Source: Candidatus Avelusimicrobium fimicolum
GTDB taxonomy: Bacteria > Elusimicrobiota > Elusimicrobia > Elusimicrobiales > Elusimicrobiaceae
Direction of reading: 5' to 3'
Assembly (NCBI GenBank): GCA_900541355.1
Contig: UQJU01000036.1
Location: forward strand, 1-13,993
DNA length: 13,993 nucleotides
The notes under the pieces: generated by a model
Databases searched by the model: none
Told to the model about the DNA's origin: nothing
Seen by the model: only the letters and a program-made list of their open reading frames with translations
Shown here: one piece after another, positions 5,934 to 13,966 of the stretch
Layout: the number at the start of each line of letters is the position of its first letter
How positions within the stretch are numbered: the stretch's first letter is position 1
Made by a program: the position numbers and the translations under genes

Positions 5934-6809
5934 TTAAGCCTGGCGGGGGTCCAAAATATCCCTAAACGCATCTCCCAACAGGTTCCAACCCAATACAAAT
6001 AAAAAAATGGCTCCGCCCGGTGCAACGACCGTGTACCAATAGGCAAACGGATGGCCGGGAGTGCCGAGCACCCAATTGCGCGCCATAGCGATTAACTGCC
6101 CCCAATCTGCCGTACCCGGCTGGGCACCAAGCCCCAAAAAGGACAAGGAAGCCGCTGTCAGCACCACATAGCCGATATCCAGACTGGCTACCACAACCGA
6201 CGGATAAATGGAATTCGGTAAAATGTGCCGCAAAAGGACCCTCGGCCCGCGCGCGCCCAAGGTTCGGGCGGCGGTTACATAGTCGCGCTGTTTGACGGAT
6301 AATATATCCCCGCGCACGAGACGCGCGTAAGACGGCCACGCGACAGCCGTAAGGGCTATCATCATATGCTTGATGTCTGGACCCAACATAGCGGCAATTA
6401 CCATAGCAAGCACCAGCGAGGGCACGGCAAAAACAACGTCCGTCAGGCGCATTAAAATTTCGTCCAATTTTCCGCCGAAATAGGCCGCGGCTCCGCCCAC
6501 AAAAAGCCCTATTAAAAAGGCGAAAAAGGTTACGGTCAGCCCAATTTTAAACGCAAGGCGCGTTCCCCACACCACGCCGTAATACAAATCGTATTGCTGT
6601 TCGGTAGTACCGAACCAGTTTTGTGCAGACGGCGGCTGCGGCGCAATTTGGTAACTCTTTTGCGGCAGTTGGTAGGGGTTATTTTGATTTTGCACCGGAG
6701 CCAGCCAAGGTGCAAACAAAGCCACCAGTAGGAAAAACACTACGATTACCAAACCCAAAAGAGAGGTTTTGTTGGTATAAATACGTTTTAAAAGGCGCTC
6801 ACTAATCAT
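5934..6809 (-). CDS. dppC: Di-/oligopeptide ABC transporter permease, DppC type
   Basis: This 291-residue inner-membrane permease pairs with DppB to form the channel of the peptide importer. It has a first membrane span (about 17-38), a long periplasmic loop, then five more spans. The EAA loop that contacts the ATPases is at about 179-199 (TAARTLGARG...RHILPNS). The C-terminus LGDAFRDILDPR is characteristic of DppC/OppC. The open frame extends 69 bases further upstream, but that part lies inside dppB and does not resemble a transporter N-terminus. ATG 6809 starts one base after the dppB stop and gives the family's normal length. The Shine-Dalgarno is weak (GGA inside the end of dppB), so translation is probably coupled to dppB. 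Confidence 0.92.
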   Translation of the reverse strand: MISERLLKRIYTNKTSLLGLVIVVFFLLVALFAPWLAPVQNQNNPYQLPQKSYQIAPQPPSAQNWFGTTEQQYDLYYGVVWGTRLAFKIGLTVTFFAFLIGLFVGGAAAYFGGKLDEILMRLTDVVFAVPSLVLAMVIAAMLGPDIKHMMIALTAVAWPSYARLVRGDILSVKQRDYVTAARTLGARGPRVLLRHILPNSIYPSVVVASLDIGYVVLTAASLSFLGLGAQPGTADWGQLIAMARNWVLGTPGHPFAYWYTVVAPGGAIFLFVLGWNLLGDAFRDILDPRQA

Positions 6810-6810
6810 A

Positions 6811-7836
6811 TTAATCCAAGCGGATACGCGGGTCCACCGCAGTATATAAAATATCCGAAAGTAAATTTCCCAGCACAAACAGCACCGCTACCATTAAAGA
6901 GAAGCCCAATATACCCGCAATATCCAACTGTTGTGCGGCAATCACACCGAAGCGGCCAATGCCGGGATAATCAAAAATTGTTTCCACAATTACCGTTCCG
7001 CCAAGAAGACGGATAAACTGGATACTTGCCAAGGTAATCACTGGGATAATAGCATTTTTTCCGGCGTGCTTATAAACGATTTGCCATTTGGTAAGGCCCT
7101 TGGCGCGGGCGGTACGGACATAATCTTTATTTAATTCTTCCAACATACTGGAACGCATTACCCGCACCATTAAAGCAAACGAACCGATACATAACGTAAC
7201 CGCTGGCAAAACCAAGTGGGATAATACGTCCCAAAACACACGAAAATTGCCGTTTAACAAGGAATCCGCCAGTAAAAAGCCTGTATAGGTTTTAAACATT
7301 GGGCTATGGATAATTACGTCCGTCTGGACGGAATATCCACCGGGAGCAAACCAGCCCAACTGTCCATAAAATACCATTAATAAAATAAGCCCCAGTACAA
7401 ATATCGGCAACGAAAACCCTCCCACCGATATCAACCGCGCGACTATATCTTTCCACTCGTCCTTGTGTATGGCCGAACCGCACCCGAACCACACGCCAAA
7501 AAACACCACAAAAATAATGGTAACAAATGCCAGTTGTATAGTGGCTGGGAGATATTCTTTTATGGCTTTGGCTACGGGCATATTGGCACTGGGGCTATAC
7601 CCCAAATCGCCGTGCGCTACATTTTTGAGCCACCGTCCGTACTGTTTAAATACGTTATCGCGCAGGCCGTATTCGCGGATAACCTCTTCCAGCGCGCCCA
7701 TTTGACGGGGGTCCTTCACATACAAAGAGGCGCGCATTTCGGGGCTTAACCGTTGGGTTAAAAAGAACAACAAAAACGTTACCCCCAGTACCACCAGGGG
7801 CAACAACAAAAGCCGCCGAAAGATGTAATTCAACAT
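6811..7836 (-). CDS. dppB: Di-/oligopeptide ABC transporter permease, DppB type
   Basis: A 341-residue inner-membrane permease partner of DppC. It opens with MLNYIFRRLLLLPLVVLGVTF, the DppB/OppB start: a basic patch then the first membrane span (about 9-27). A periplasmic region containing YGLRD and the LGYS block (78-81) follows, then five further spans. The EAA loop is at about 241-263 (RTARAKG...KNAIIP). The closing DYPGIGRFG (289-297) and LLSDILYTAVDPRIR segments are family signatures. ATG 7836 has AAGGAT about five bases upstream. It lies 12 bases after the PepT-like gene and one base before dppC, so all are likely one transcript. Confidence 0.94.
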   Translation of the reverse strand: MLNYIFRRLLLLPLVVLGVTFLLFFLTQRLSPEMRASLYVKDPRQMGALEEVIREYGLRDNVFKQYGRWLKNVAHGDLGYSPSANMPVAKAIKEYLPATIQLAFVTIIFVVFFGVWFGCGSAIHKDEWKDIVARLISVGGFSLPIFVLGLILLMVFYGQLGWFAPGGYSVQTDVIIHSPMFKTYTGFLLADSLLNGNFRVFWDVLSHLVLPAVTLCIGSFALMVRVMRSSMLEELNKDYVRTARAKGLTKWQIVYKHAGKNAIIPVITLASIQFIRLLGGTVIVETIFDYPGIGRFGVIAAQQLDIAGILGFSLMVAVLFVLGNLLSDILYTAVDPRIRLD

Positions 7837-7848
7837 AAGGTATCCTTT

Positions 7849-8994
7849 TTATTTTTTGTACGCAAGCACCGCGGACAAGGCTATTTCACACGCGGCAAAA
7901 AATTCCTTTAAAAGCAAACTTTCCTTTACCGTGTGGCAATCGCGGCAACCCACGCCCAAGTTCGGCAAAATAAACCCTTTGCCGCTTAAAATATTGGCAT
8001 CACACCCGCCGCCGGACGCCACCGGGCTGATTTTTACGCCCTGGGCTTTACCCGCTGCCAGTATGGCCTTGACCATTGGGTGCGTTTTGGGCACATTGAC
8101 CGCCGGATAACGCGGCGTAACTGTAAATGTCAAAACGGGTTTATGCACTTTGCCGTTAATTTTTTTGGTATAGCGTTTGACGGCTTTTTCAAAGCAGGAC
8201 TTCATATGTGCGGTCTGCTTTTCCAGTTTTCCGTCCTGCAAACTGCGCGCTTCGCCTTTTAAATAAATATCCTCAGTTACGGCATTGGTTAAACTGCCAC
8301 CCTTGATAATGCCAAAGTTGGCGACGGTTTCTTTATCAATGCGGCCTAATTTCATAATAGATAAAGCATAGGCGGCTACTTCAATAGCGGAAATACCCTT
8401 TTCCGGGCAAACGCCTGCGTGTGCGCCAAGACCTTTGATTTCTACTTCAATCGTATTAACCGCCGGACCTTGGACTAAGAGTTCATTTACTTCCTCGTTA
8501 TCCAAAATGATGCCCTCGCGCCCTTTGATTTTTTTAACGTCTAAATTTTTGGCCCCCGCCATACCGTTTTCTTCCGTCAAGGTAAAAACAGCCTCTACGG
8601 GCGGGTGGGGCAACTTTTGTTCCTGCAAGGTTTTTAAAACTTCCAAAATAATAGCAATACCGGCCTTGTCGTCCGCGCCCAAAACAGTAGTACCGTCCGA
8701 GGTAATTTTGTCTTTCTTCACCACGGGTTTAACGCCTTTGCCGGGCACAACCGTATCCATATGCGAACTAAGCACAATGGGAGCACTTTTAATAGTTCCG
8801 GGGAAAAAACCAATCACATTTCCTTGTGCGGTGGTATTATATTTTTTCCCGGCGTTATCCACCTGTACTTTACAGCCCAAATCCTTTAATTTTGAAACCA
8901 ACACTTCTTGGATATCTTTTTCAAAAAAGGATTCACTGTCAATTTTGGCAAGTTCTACAAAGGTTTCTACCAAGCGTTTTTGATTAATCGTCAT
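7849..8994 (-). CDS. PepT-like M20 metallopeptidase (probable tripeptide aminopeptidase)
   Basis: A 381-residue cytoplasmic zinc peptidase of family M20 with no signal peptide. Metal and catalytic residues are all in place: His78 and Asp80 in SSHMDTV, Asp108 in LGADDKAG, Glu141-Glu142 in LTEENG, Asp165 in IILDNEE, and His354 in CRDCHTVKE. The dimerisation domain (about 180-290) is inserted as usual and contains GAHAGVCPEKGISA. The order and LGADDKAG are typical of the PepT/PepT-like branch, which removes N-terminal residues from short peptides. ATG 8994 has AGGAG (GGAGATATT before ATG). It sits 8 bases after dppF and 12 bases before dppB. This position strongly suggests it hydrolyses peptides brought in by the same operon's transporter. 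Exact peptide preference is not readable from sequence. Confidence 0.88.
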   Translation of the reverse strand: MTINQKRLVETFVELAKIDSESFFEKDIQEVLVSKLKDLGCKVQVDNAGKKYNTTAQGNVIGFFPGTIKSAPIVLSSHMDTVVPGKGVKPVVKKDKITSDGTTVLGADDKAGIAIILEVLKTLQEQKLPHPPVEAVFTLTEENGMAGAKNLDVKKIKGREGIILDNEEVNELLVQGPAVNTIEVEIKGLGAHAGVCPEKGISAIEVAAYALSIMKLGRIDKETVANFGIIKGGSLTNAVTEDIYLKGEARSLQDGKLEKQTAHMKSCFEKAVKRYTKKINGKVHKPVLTFTVTPRYPAVNVPKTHPMVKAILAAGKAQGVKISPVASGGGCDANILSGKGFILPNLGVGCRDCHTVKESLLLKEFFAACEIALSAVLAYKK

Positions 8995-9002
8995 AATATC
9001 TC

Positions 9003-9983
9003 CTATACGGCTGCTGAACTTTTTTTATCTTTAAACGGCAACACGCTACACGCACACGCGTGGCGCGGCAAAACTTCCTTTAAAGCGTTATCCCCTTGCC
9101 GGCAACTCTTATCAGCATAACGGCAGCGCGAGGCAAACGGACACGCCCAATCCGCACGCTCGGGGTGTTCTTCAAACGGCACGAAAGGCTTTTGCACCAC
9201 CTCGGCTGACGGCACAGCCGAAAGCAGGGCTTCCGTGTACGGATGCTGGGGGTTGGTAAACAACTCCTCCGCCGGGGCTTTTTCCACAATGCGCCCCTTG
9301 TACATTACGGCAATATCGTCGCACAGAAAGCGCGCCACGGCAAAATCGTGCGTTACAAAGAGCATAGAAAGACGGCGGGTTTTTTTGATTTCTTTCAGTA
9401 AATTTAAAATTTGCGCCTGAACCGACACATCCAACGCGGAAACAGGCTCATCTGCCACTAAAATTTTAGGGTTTAAAGCCAAGGCGCGCGCAATGTTGAT
9501 ACGTTGGCGCTGTCCGCCGGAAAACTCGTGCGGGTAGCGCTCTAACTGGCTTTCGGAAAGGCCGACCGCCTTTAAGAGTTCGCTTAAAAAGGCCTTCCGT
9601 TCAGCGCGGTCCTTTTTTAATCCGTGTATATCTAACGGTTCGCTTAGCAGTTGGCGCACGTTCATACGCGGGTCCAAACTGGAATACGGGTCCTGATAGA
9701 CCACCTGCATTACGCGGCGGAGTTTTTTAAATTCACTCTTGGAAATTTTAGCCACATCTTTCCCGTTGGCAAGAATAGTGCCCGCCGTTGGCTTTTCTAT
9801 CCCTAAAAGGGTCTTGCAAAGCGTACTTTTCCCACAGCCAGATTCCCCCACCAGGCCTAAAACGTGGTCTTCTTCCAGCATTAAACTGACATCGTGCAAA
9901 ACGGTTTTTTCCACATTTTTGCCGATAAAACGGCGGCGCGTGTAGGTTTTAAATAAATGTTCTATTACGACGGGCGCGGTCAT
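9003..9983 (-). CDS. dppF: Di-/oligopeptide ABC transporter ATP-binding protein, DppF type
   Basis: A 326-residue cytoplasmic ATPase driving peptide import together with DppD. Motifs in order: Walker A GESGCGKS (46-53), Q-loop Gln97 in VVYQDPYSSLDP, ABC signature SGGQR (155-159), Walker B ILVADE (174-179) and switch His211 in FVTHD. After residue 245 comes the Opp/Dpp C-terminal extension HPYTEALL, then a cysteine cluster (Cys281, 287, 294, 310, 312) like that of peptide-transporter ATPases in which an iron-sulfur cluster is known or suspected. ATG 9983 overlaps the dppD stop by four bases (ATGA), and GGAGG lies just upstream inside dppD. The YSSLDPRMNV segment marks it as the F-type subunit. 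Confidence 0.93.
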   Translation of the reverse strand: MTAPVVIEHLFKTYTRRRFIGKNVEKTVLHDVSLMLEEDHVLGLVGESGCGKSTLCKTLLGIEKPTAGTILANGKDVAKISKSEFKKLRRVMQVVYQDPYSSLDPRMNVRQLLSEPLDIHGLKKDRAERKAFLSELLKAVGLSESQLERYPHEFSGGQRQRINIARALALNPKILVADEPVSALDVSVQAQILNLLKEIKKTRRLSMLFVTHDFAVARFLCDDIAVMYKGRIVEKAPAEELFTNPQHPYTEALLSAVPSAEVVQKPFVPFEEHPERADWACPFASRCRYADKSCRQGDNALKEVLPRHACACSVLPFKDKKSSAAV

Positions 9984-10957
9984 TTATCCTCCAACTGCCA
10001 GCAACGTACTTGGCGGCCGTTTTTATTAAAAAGCGGCGGGCAGGTTTGGCGGCATTTTTCAAACGCGTGCGGACAGCGCGGCGCAAAAGGACAACCCGTG
10101 ATTTTTTCGCCTGGCACAGGCGGGTGGCCTTTGATAACAGGTAAAATGTCCGCTTTATTATGTACGGACGCCAAGGATTTTAATAATCCCTGCGTATAGG
10201 GATGAAGCGGATTTTTAAAAAGTTCAGCCGCAGAAGCATATTCCATACACTCTCCGGCATACAAAACAAGTACATCATCGGCAATTCCCGCCACCACCGC
10301 CAAATTATGCGTGATAAATACGGCGGACATTCCGCTTTCCTTCTGCAAATCTTTAATTAATTTTAAAATCTGGGCTTGAATCGTAACATCTAATGCGGTG
10401 GTAGGCTCGTCGGCAATTAACACATCCGGCGACAAGGCAAGAGCCATTGCAATCATCACGCGCTGGCACATCCCGCCCGAAAACTGGAACGGATATTCCA
10501 ACAGGCGTTTTTCCGGCTCGGCAATGCCTACTTTTTGGAGCAACCGGGCGGCCTGCAAGCGGGCCTCTTTCTTGGAAATTTTGCGGTGTGCCAAAATGGT
10601 TTCGGTTAGTTGTTCCCCCACCGTCAAAACGGGATTTAAACTGGCGGCAGGGTCTTGAAAAATCATAGAAATTTTATTTCCGCGGATTTGGCGCAGTTCC
10701 TTTCGGGATAGTGAGGCCAGGTTTTTGCCTCTGTATAAGATTTCCCCTCCGCTGATGCGCGCCGCAGGAGGTAATAATTGCAAAACAGAAAGAGCGTGCA
10801 CGGTTTTTCCGCTGCCCGACTCCCCCACCACGCCAAGAACTTTCCCTTTGGGCAAAGTGTACGAAAGGCCGCGCAGAACGGGAACTGTTTTTCCGTCTGA
10901 GGAAAATTCCAACTGCAAATTGCGTACTTCCAATACATTTTCGGCGGAATCTGTCAT
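9980..10957 (-). CDS. dppD: Di-/oligopeptide ABC transporter ATP-binding protein, DppD type
   Basis: A 325-residue ATPase partner of DppF. Motifs: Walker A GESGSGKT (45-52), Q-loop Gln101 in MIFQDPAASLNP, signature SGGMCQR (160-166), which is the usual D-subunit variant of SGGQ, Walker B LIADEP with Asp183-Glu184, and His217 in FITHN. The C-terminal extension HPYTQGLLKS precedes PGCPFAPRC-like cysteines (Cys289, 295, 302, 306, 319). No Shine-Dalgarno is visible before ATG 10957. Instead TATAAT (10965-10970) lies only seven bases upstream, so the mRNA may start at or next to the ATG. It is the first gene of the transporter block: dppD-dppF-peptidase-dppB-dppC. No solute-binding protein gene accompanies it. 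Confidence 0.93.
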   Translation of the reverse strand: MTDSAENVLEVRNLQLEFSSDGKTVPVLRGLSYTLPKGKVLGVVGESGSGKTVHALSVLQLLPPAARISGGEILYRGKNLASLSRKELRQIRGNKISMIFQDPAASLNPVLTVGEQLTETILAHRKISKKEARLQAARLLQKVGIAEPEKRLLEYPFQFSGGMCQRVMIAMALALSPDVLIADEPTTALDVTIQAQILKLIKDLQKESGMSAVFITHNLAVVAGIADDVLVLYAGECMEYASAAELFKNPLHPYTQGLLKSLASVHNKADILPVIKGHPPVPGEKITGCPFAPRCPHAFEKCRQTCPPLFNKNGRQVRCWQLEDK

Positions 10958-10964
10958 CTTTATT

Positions 10965-10997
10965 ATTATACTAATTTAATACAGGCCTATAAGGCCT
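10965..10997 (-). promoter_or_regulatory. Candidate dppD promoter with overlapping palindrome
   Basis: On the minus strand a perfect -10 box TATAAT occupies 10965-10970. Sixteen bases upstream is a weak -35, TTATAG (10987-10992), matching three of six consensus bases. An inverted repeat AGGCCT-N3-AGGCCT (10983-10997) covers that -35 and reaches the stop codon of the VIT gene. It could be an operator, or a short hairpin ending the upstream gene, although no T-run follows. The predicted start falls at 10957-10958, essentially on the ATG. Confidence 0.5.
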
Positions 10998-11863
10998 TAC
11001 GCTTCTATTCCGGTAAAGGTTTTTAAAGCATAGCCGATTAAAAAACTGACCGCCGCCACGCCGAAACTTAAACAAGCCATTTCCACAAAGCGGTGTTTGA
11101 AACTTTCTCCGCGGGCCACTGCATAGTAAAACATAAACGCAGCAATTAACAAAAGGGCCAATAACAGCATCAGCGCCAACGCAATAAACACATTGGAAAA
11201 ACACGCAAACGGCGAAATCAGCATTACTACCGTTACCACATAGGCTACCCCGGTGTAGAGCGCGGCCTTTAAGGGCTTTTTGCCTGATGATTTTTCGGTC
11301 TTAGAAGATAAATACTCGGAAGACGCCATAGACAACGCCGCCGCCACACCGGTAATCGCACCCGTCAGCGCAATCAACTTCGCATTGGACAACGCCAAGG
11401 TAAAGCCGGCCAGCGCGCCTGTAAACTCTACTAGCGCATCAGACAAACCCAAAATAACAGAACTCATATATTTCAAGCGGTCCTCGTCCAACAGAGCGAT
11501 AAGTTCGTTTTCCACAGCGGGGCCTTCATCTGCCAATTTAGCGATTTTGGGATAGTTGGTAAACGCACGGTACGCACCCGAAGCGTGATGCGGGGCCGCT
11601 TCCATTAATTTAATGGCAAACGTCAGCCCGAGCACGCGCGCAAGCAACACATAAAGCCAAATTTTAAAGCGCGACGGTTTGGCATTTACCCCCGTCTCGG
11701 TTTTGATTAATTCGTGGTGTTCCCACTCGGCTTCGGCTATTTTTTTCAGTACAGAGCAGTTGTTGCCGTCTGTTTCCAGTTCAGCCAGGCGGCGGTAAAT
11801 AAAATGCTCCGTTATTTCACTGCGGGAAAAAATTTCCAAGTCTTTTTTGTCTTGTTCTAACAT
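10997..11863 (-). CDS. Ferritin-like/VIT1-family membrane protein (probable iron or manganese transporter)
   Basis: A 288-residue fusion. Residues 1-125 form a four-helix ferritin-like (rubrerythrin-type) region with candidate metal ligands Glu19, Glu46 and His49 (EAEWEHH, an ExxH pattern) and Glu88. Residues 133-285 form the VIT1/CCC1 transporter domain: GLSDALVEFTGALAGFTLAL on the first span, then ITGVAAALSMASSEYLSSKTE, and three C-terminal spans. The same architecture is known in membrane-bound ferritin A, an iron exporter of alphaproteobacteria; eukaryotic VIT1 and CCC1 load iron or manganese into vacuoles. By analogy this protein moves Fe(II) or Mn(II) across the inner membrane. The frame opens at a GTG inside the preceding stop (11893), but ATG 11863 has AGAAGG (11868-11873) just upstream and is preferred. 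It lies 26 bases after the secreted peptidase gene. Confidence 0.85.
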   Translation of the reverse strand: MLEQDKKDLEIFSRSEITEHFIYRRLAELETDGNNCSVLKKIAEAEWEHHELIKTETGVNAKPSRFKIWLYVLLARVLGLTFAIKLMEAAPHHASGAYRAFTNYPKIAKLADEGPAVENELIALLDEDRLKYMSSVILGLSDALVEFTGALAGFTLALSNAKLIALTGAITGVAAALSMASSEYLSSKTEKSSGKKPLKAALYTGVAYVVTVVMLISPFACFSNVFIALALMLLLALLLIAAFMFYYAVARGESFKHRFVEMACLSFGVAAVSFLIGYALKTFTGIEA

Positions 11864-11889
11864 AAGGCCTTCTTGTAAGTAAAATAAAA

Positions 11890-13350
11890 TCACTCTGCGG
11901 TTTTTTCTACGGCGGGAGCCGGGGCGGTCTGCGGGGTAAGCGGCAATAAGTCCTTGCCGTAGGCGAAGTCAAACACGACACCCGCAATAAACTGCAACTG
12001 GTGGAAAAAATCTTTTTCGCTGATAAATTCGTCTGCCCCGTGCGCCGTATTTTCGGACAGCGGGTCCATATCCGGCCCCAAACCGTAGGTAATCACGCCC
12101 AATTTACGCAAAAACTCGTTATCACCCGAAGCGGGGCTCATACCGGGCACGGTAATAGAATCCGGCACCAGTTTTTTGGCGGTTTTTTCTATGGACGCGA
12201 ACAACGGGTCTGTTCCGTCCATAGGGGTAGGAAACGGCAGTTGCGGGCGTTCCATAATTTCCAATGAAATAGGCTCGTCCGGCGAAAATAATTTAGTCAG
12301 ATTTTCAAAAAACTCATCCGGGTCCGAACCGGGCAACAGGCGGACGTTTAAAACGGCGGAAGCCTCACCGCTGGTGGAGCCTGTATCCTTGCTGGCCGAT
12401 AAAACTGTTGGGTTCAGCGTATCTTTTAACTGCGTTCTAAAAAAGGGGTCTAATGCCATTACATCAGCGGCTGATTGGCGGTTTTGAAGGTTGCCGGACA
12501 GCAAAAAGCCGATAGTGGTTTGGGCATCTTCGTCCAAAAGCGGTTTAATGGCTTTAAAAAAAGTTCTGGCGGTGGGCGTTAATTTAGCGGGAGGATTGTA
12601 AGCCGCAATTTTGGCAAGTGCCTGAGACAAAAGATAAACCGCGTTATCATTTACGGGCATAGAGGAATGCACCCCCGTACCAAAAGCAGTAACCTTAATA
12701 TCCATATACATTTTGGTTGAGGCTTCGGCAAATACAATATCCTTTCCGTCTTTATTTTTTATAATGCCGCCCCCCTCATTTAGTGCAAACCCGGGTTTAA
12801 TTTTATCCCAATGCTCTCCGCCCAGCCACAACAGCCCGGTGGCACTGCCGGATTCCTCACCGGACGTAGCCAAAAAAATCAGGTCCCGCTCGGGCAAGGT
12901 CTTTTGGTCTTTTAACCAAGTAAAAAGCGCCAAATAAGCGGCTGTATAATTTTTGGCATCAGTAGCACCAAGCCCGTAAATCTTTCCGTTTTCCACGGTG
13001 GCTTTGAAAGGCGGGAAACTCCACCCCTCAGCCGCGGGGGCGGTATCTAAATGCGAAATGAGAAGCAAGGGCTTTTTAGCGGGGTCTTTCCCCTTAATGC
13101 GGGCCATTAGATTGGCGCGCCCTTGGCGCGGAATAAAAATATCCCAATCTATACCGTGTTTATTAAATTCTTTATAAATATAACGCGCGGCGGCCAGTTC
13201 GTCCGGCTCCGGCAGAGAAGTATCAATATTTAACAGATTGATTAAATGACGCTTTGCCTCGTCGTTAAGGGGCGTCCAGTCAGGCATTTGTTGTGCGTGT
13301 CCGGCTAGTGAATAAAAGATAATCAGTAAGCAAAGCACAATGCGCTTCAT
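11890..13350 (-). CDS. Exported M20-family metallopeptidase
   Basis: This is a 486-residue zinc exopeptidase. Residues 1-19 are a signal peptide (basic start, hydrophobic core, A-G-H-A then Q-Q), so it probably works in the periplasm. M20 residues are complete: His100 and Asp102 in LLISHLDTAP, Asp131 in GLGATDAKN, Glu165-Glu166 in TSGEESGS, Glu192 in LNEGGG, and His437 in NTAHGADEF. The dimerisation insert runs from about 210 to 350. The pattern ATDAKN...NEGGG...HGADE is that of the M20/M25/M40 carboxypeptidase-like group, which cleaves dipeptides or C-terminal residues. The C-terminus is an unusual Pro/Ala/Glu tail (about 470-486). ATG 13350 overlaps the DUF192 gene stop by four bases (ATGA). 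With the importer downstream, it may pre-digest peptides. N-acyl amino acid hydrolysis is another possibility. Confidence 0.87.
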   Translation of the reverse strand: MKRIVLCLLIIFYSLAGHAQQMPDWTPLNDEAKRHLINLLNIDTSLPEPDELAAARYIYKEFNKHGIDWDIFIPRQGRANLMARIKGKDPAKKPLLLISHLDTAPAAEGWSFPPFKATVENGKIYGLGATDAKNYTAAYLALFTWLKDQKTLPERDLIFLATSGEESGSATGLLWLGGEHWDKIKPGFALNEGGGIIKNKDGKDIVFAEASTKMYMDIKVTAFGTGVHSSMPVNDNAVYLLSQALAKIAAYNPPAKLTPTARTFFKAIKPLLDEDAQTTIGFLLSGNLQNRQSAADVMALDPFFRTQLKDTLNPTVLSASKDTGSTSGEASAVLNVRLLPGSDPDEFFENLTKLFSPDEPISLEIMERPQLPFPTPMDGTDPLFASIEKTAKKLVPDSITVPGMSPASGDNEFLRKLGVITYGLGPDMDPLSENTAHGADEFISEKDFFHQLQFIAGVVFDFAYGKDLLPLTPQTAPAPAVEKTAE

Positions 13351-13790
13351 TTTTTATCCGGCACAGTAAAGCCCAAAGGCGCTCCGGCGGTTACGCCGTG
13401 TTTGGCGGCGGTTTTGGAGGCCAGTTCCAACACATATTGTCCATAACCGAGGGAGTAGGCCACCTCGTCATCGGGCGTATAAGTATAGGAGTGAGGAACT
13501 TCCGGCTCTACGGAATTTACTTTTTTATCTGCGCCGATAAAAATAATATCCAAATCTATCAGCGTGTTCTTCATCCAAAAGGCCTGTTCTTCCTCTTGGT
13601 TAAAGACAAAGAGCATCCCTTTGTTTTCGGGCAAATCCTTTACAAACATCAACCCCTTTTCTTGCTTTTGCGGGGTGTCCGCCACGAGGGCATTTACCAC
13701 AAACCCGTCGGGCAGAGTTATGGAAACGGTTTGATATCCGCCGCACGCGGCAACGAACAAAGAAGCCAGTAACAAAAAAAATACTTTCAT
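13347..13790 (-). CDS. DUF192-family lipoprotein
   Basis: A 147-residue lipoprotein of the DUF192 family (COG1430), whose function is not established. Residues 1-15 are a lipoprotein signal peptide with lipobox V-A-A-C and lipidated Cys16. The conserved DUF192 core follows: ADTPQKQEKGLMFVKDLPEN, then GMLFVFNQEEEQAFWMKNTLIDLDIIFI, the strand KVNSVE, and the closing LELASKTAAKHGVTAG. The open frame starts at a GTG at 13835, but that would put 15 hydrophilic residues before the signal peptide and it lacks a Shine-Dalgarno. ATG 13790 gives a proper signal sequence. No Shine-Dalgarno precedes this ATG either; TACACT lies about seven bases upstream. The gene is translationally coupled to the exported peptidase through an ATGA overlap, suggesting a shared envelope role. 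Confidence 0.83.
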   Translation of the reverse strand: MKVFFLLLASLFVAACGGYQTVSITLPDGFVVNALVADTPQKQEKGLMFVKDLPENKGMLFVFNQEEEQAFWMKNTLIDLDIIFIGADKKVNSVEPEVPHSYTYTPDDEVAYSLGYGQYVLELASKTAAKHGVTAGAPLGFTVPDKK

Positions 13791-13876
13791 ATATATAAGT
13801 GTAGCAAATTCCCATTTGTTTTTGTCGGCCTGCACAGAGAATTTTTATACTTTTTAATAACAACGGCTCAGGGAAC

Positions 13877-13921
13877 GTTGTGCCGGATACTGGCGGGCCG
13901 CCTGCTCCCCTCCGGGATAAC
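13877..13921. repeat. Imperfect palindrome, probable dispersed intergenic repeat
   Basis: GTTGTGCCGGA (13877-13887) is nearly complementary to TCCGGGATAAC (13911-13921), with an inner GGCGG/CCGCC pairing. It lies upstream of the DUF192 gene, immediately before a second palindrome. It could act as a terminator-like or REP-like hairpin, but no T-run follows on either strand. Confidence 0.45.
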
Positions 13922-13931
13922 ACTCTTCCTA

Positions 13932-13966
13932 ATTGTCATCCCGGGCGTGGGCCCTGGAATGACAAT
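13932..13966. repeat. 35-bp palindrome ATTGTCATCCCGGG...ATGACAAT
   Basis: ATTGTCAT (13932-13939) pairs exactly with ATGACAAT (13959-13966). The stem continues as CCGGG against CCTGG-type bases with one mismatch and one G-T pair, around a seven-base loop. GTCATCC...GGATGAC palindromes of this kind are typical dispersed intergenic repeats, and this one resembles the units at 700-733 and 867-900. Confidence 0.65.

Noticed and set aside
6810..6878. N-terminal extension of DppC by 23 residues
   Set aside because: It lies inside dppB; ATG 6809, one base after the dppB stop, gives the normal family start and length.
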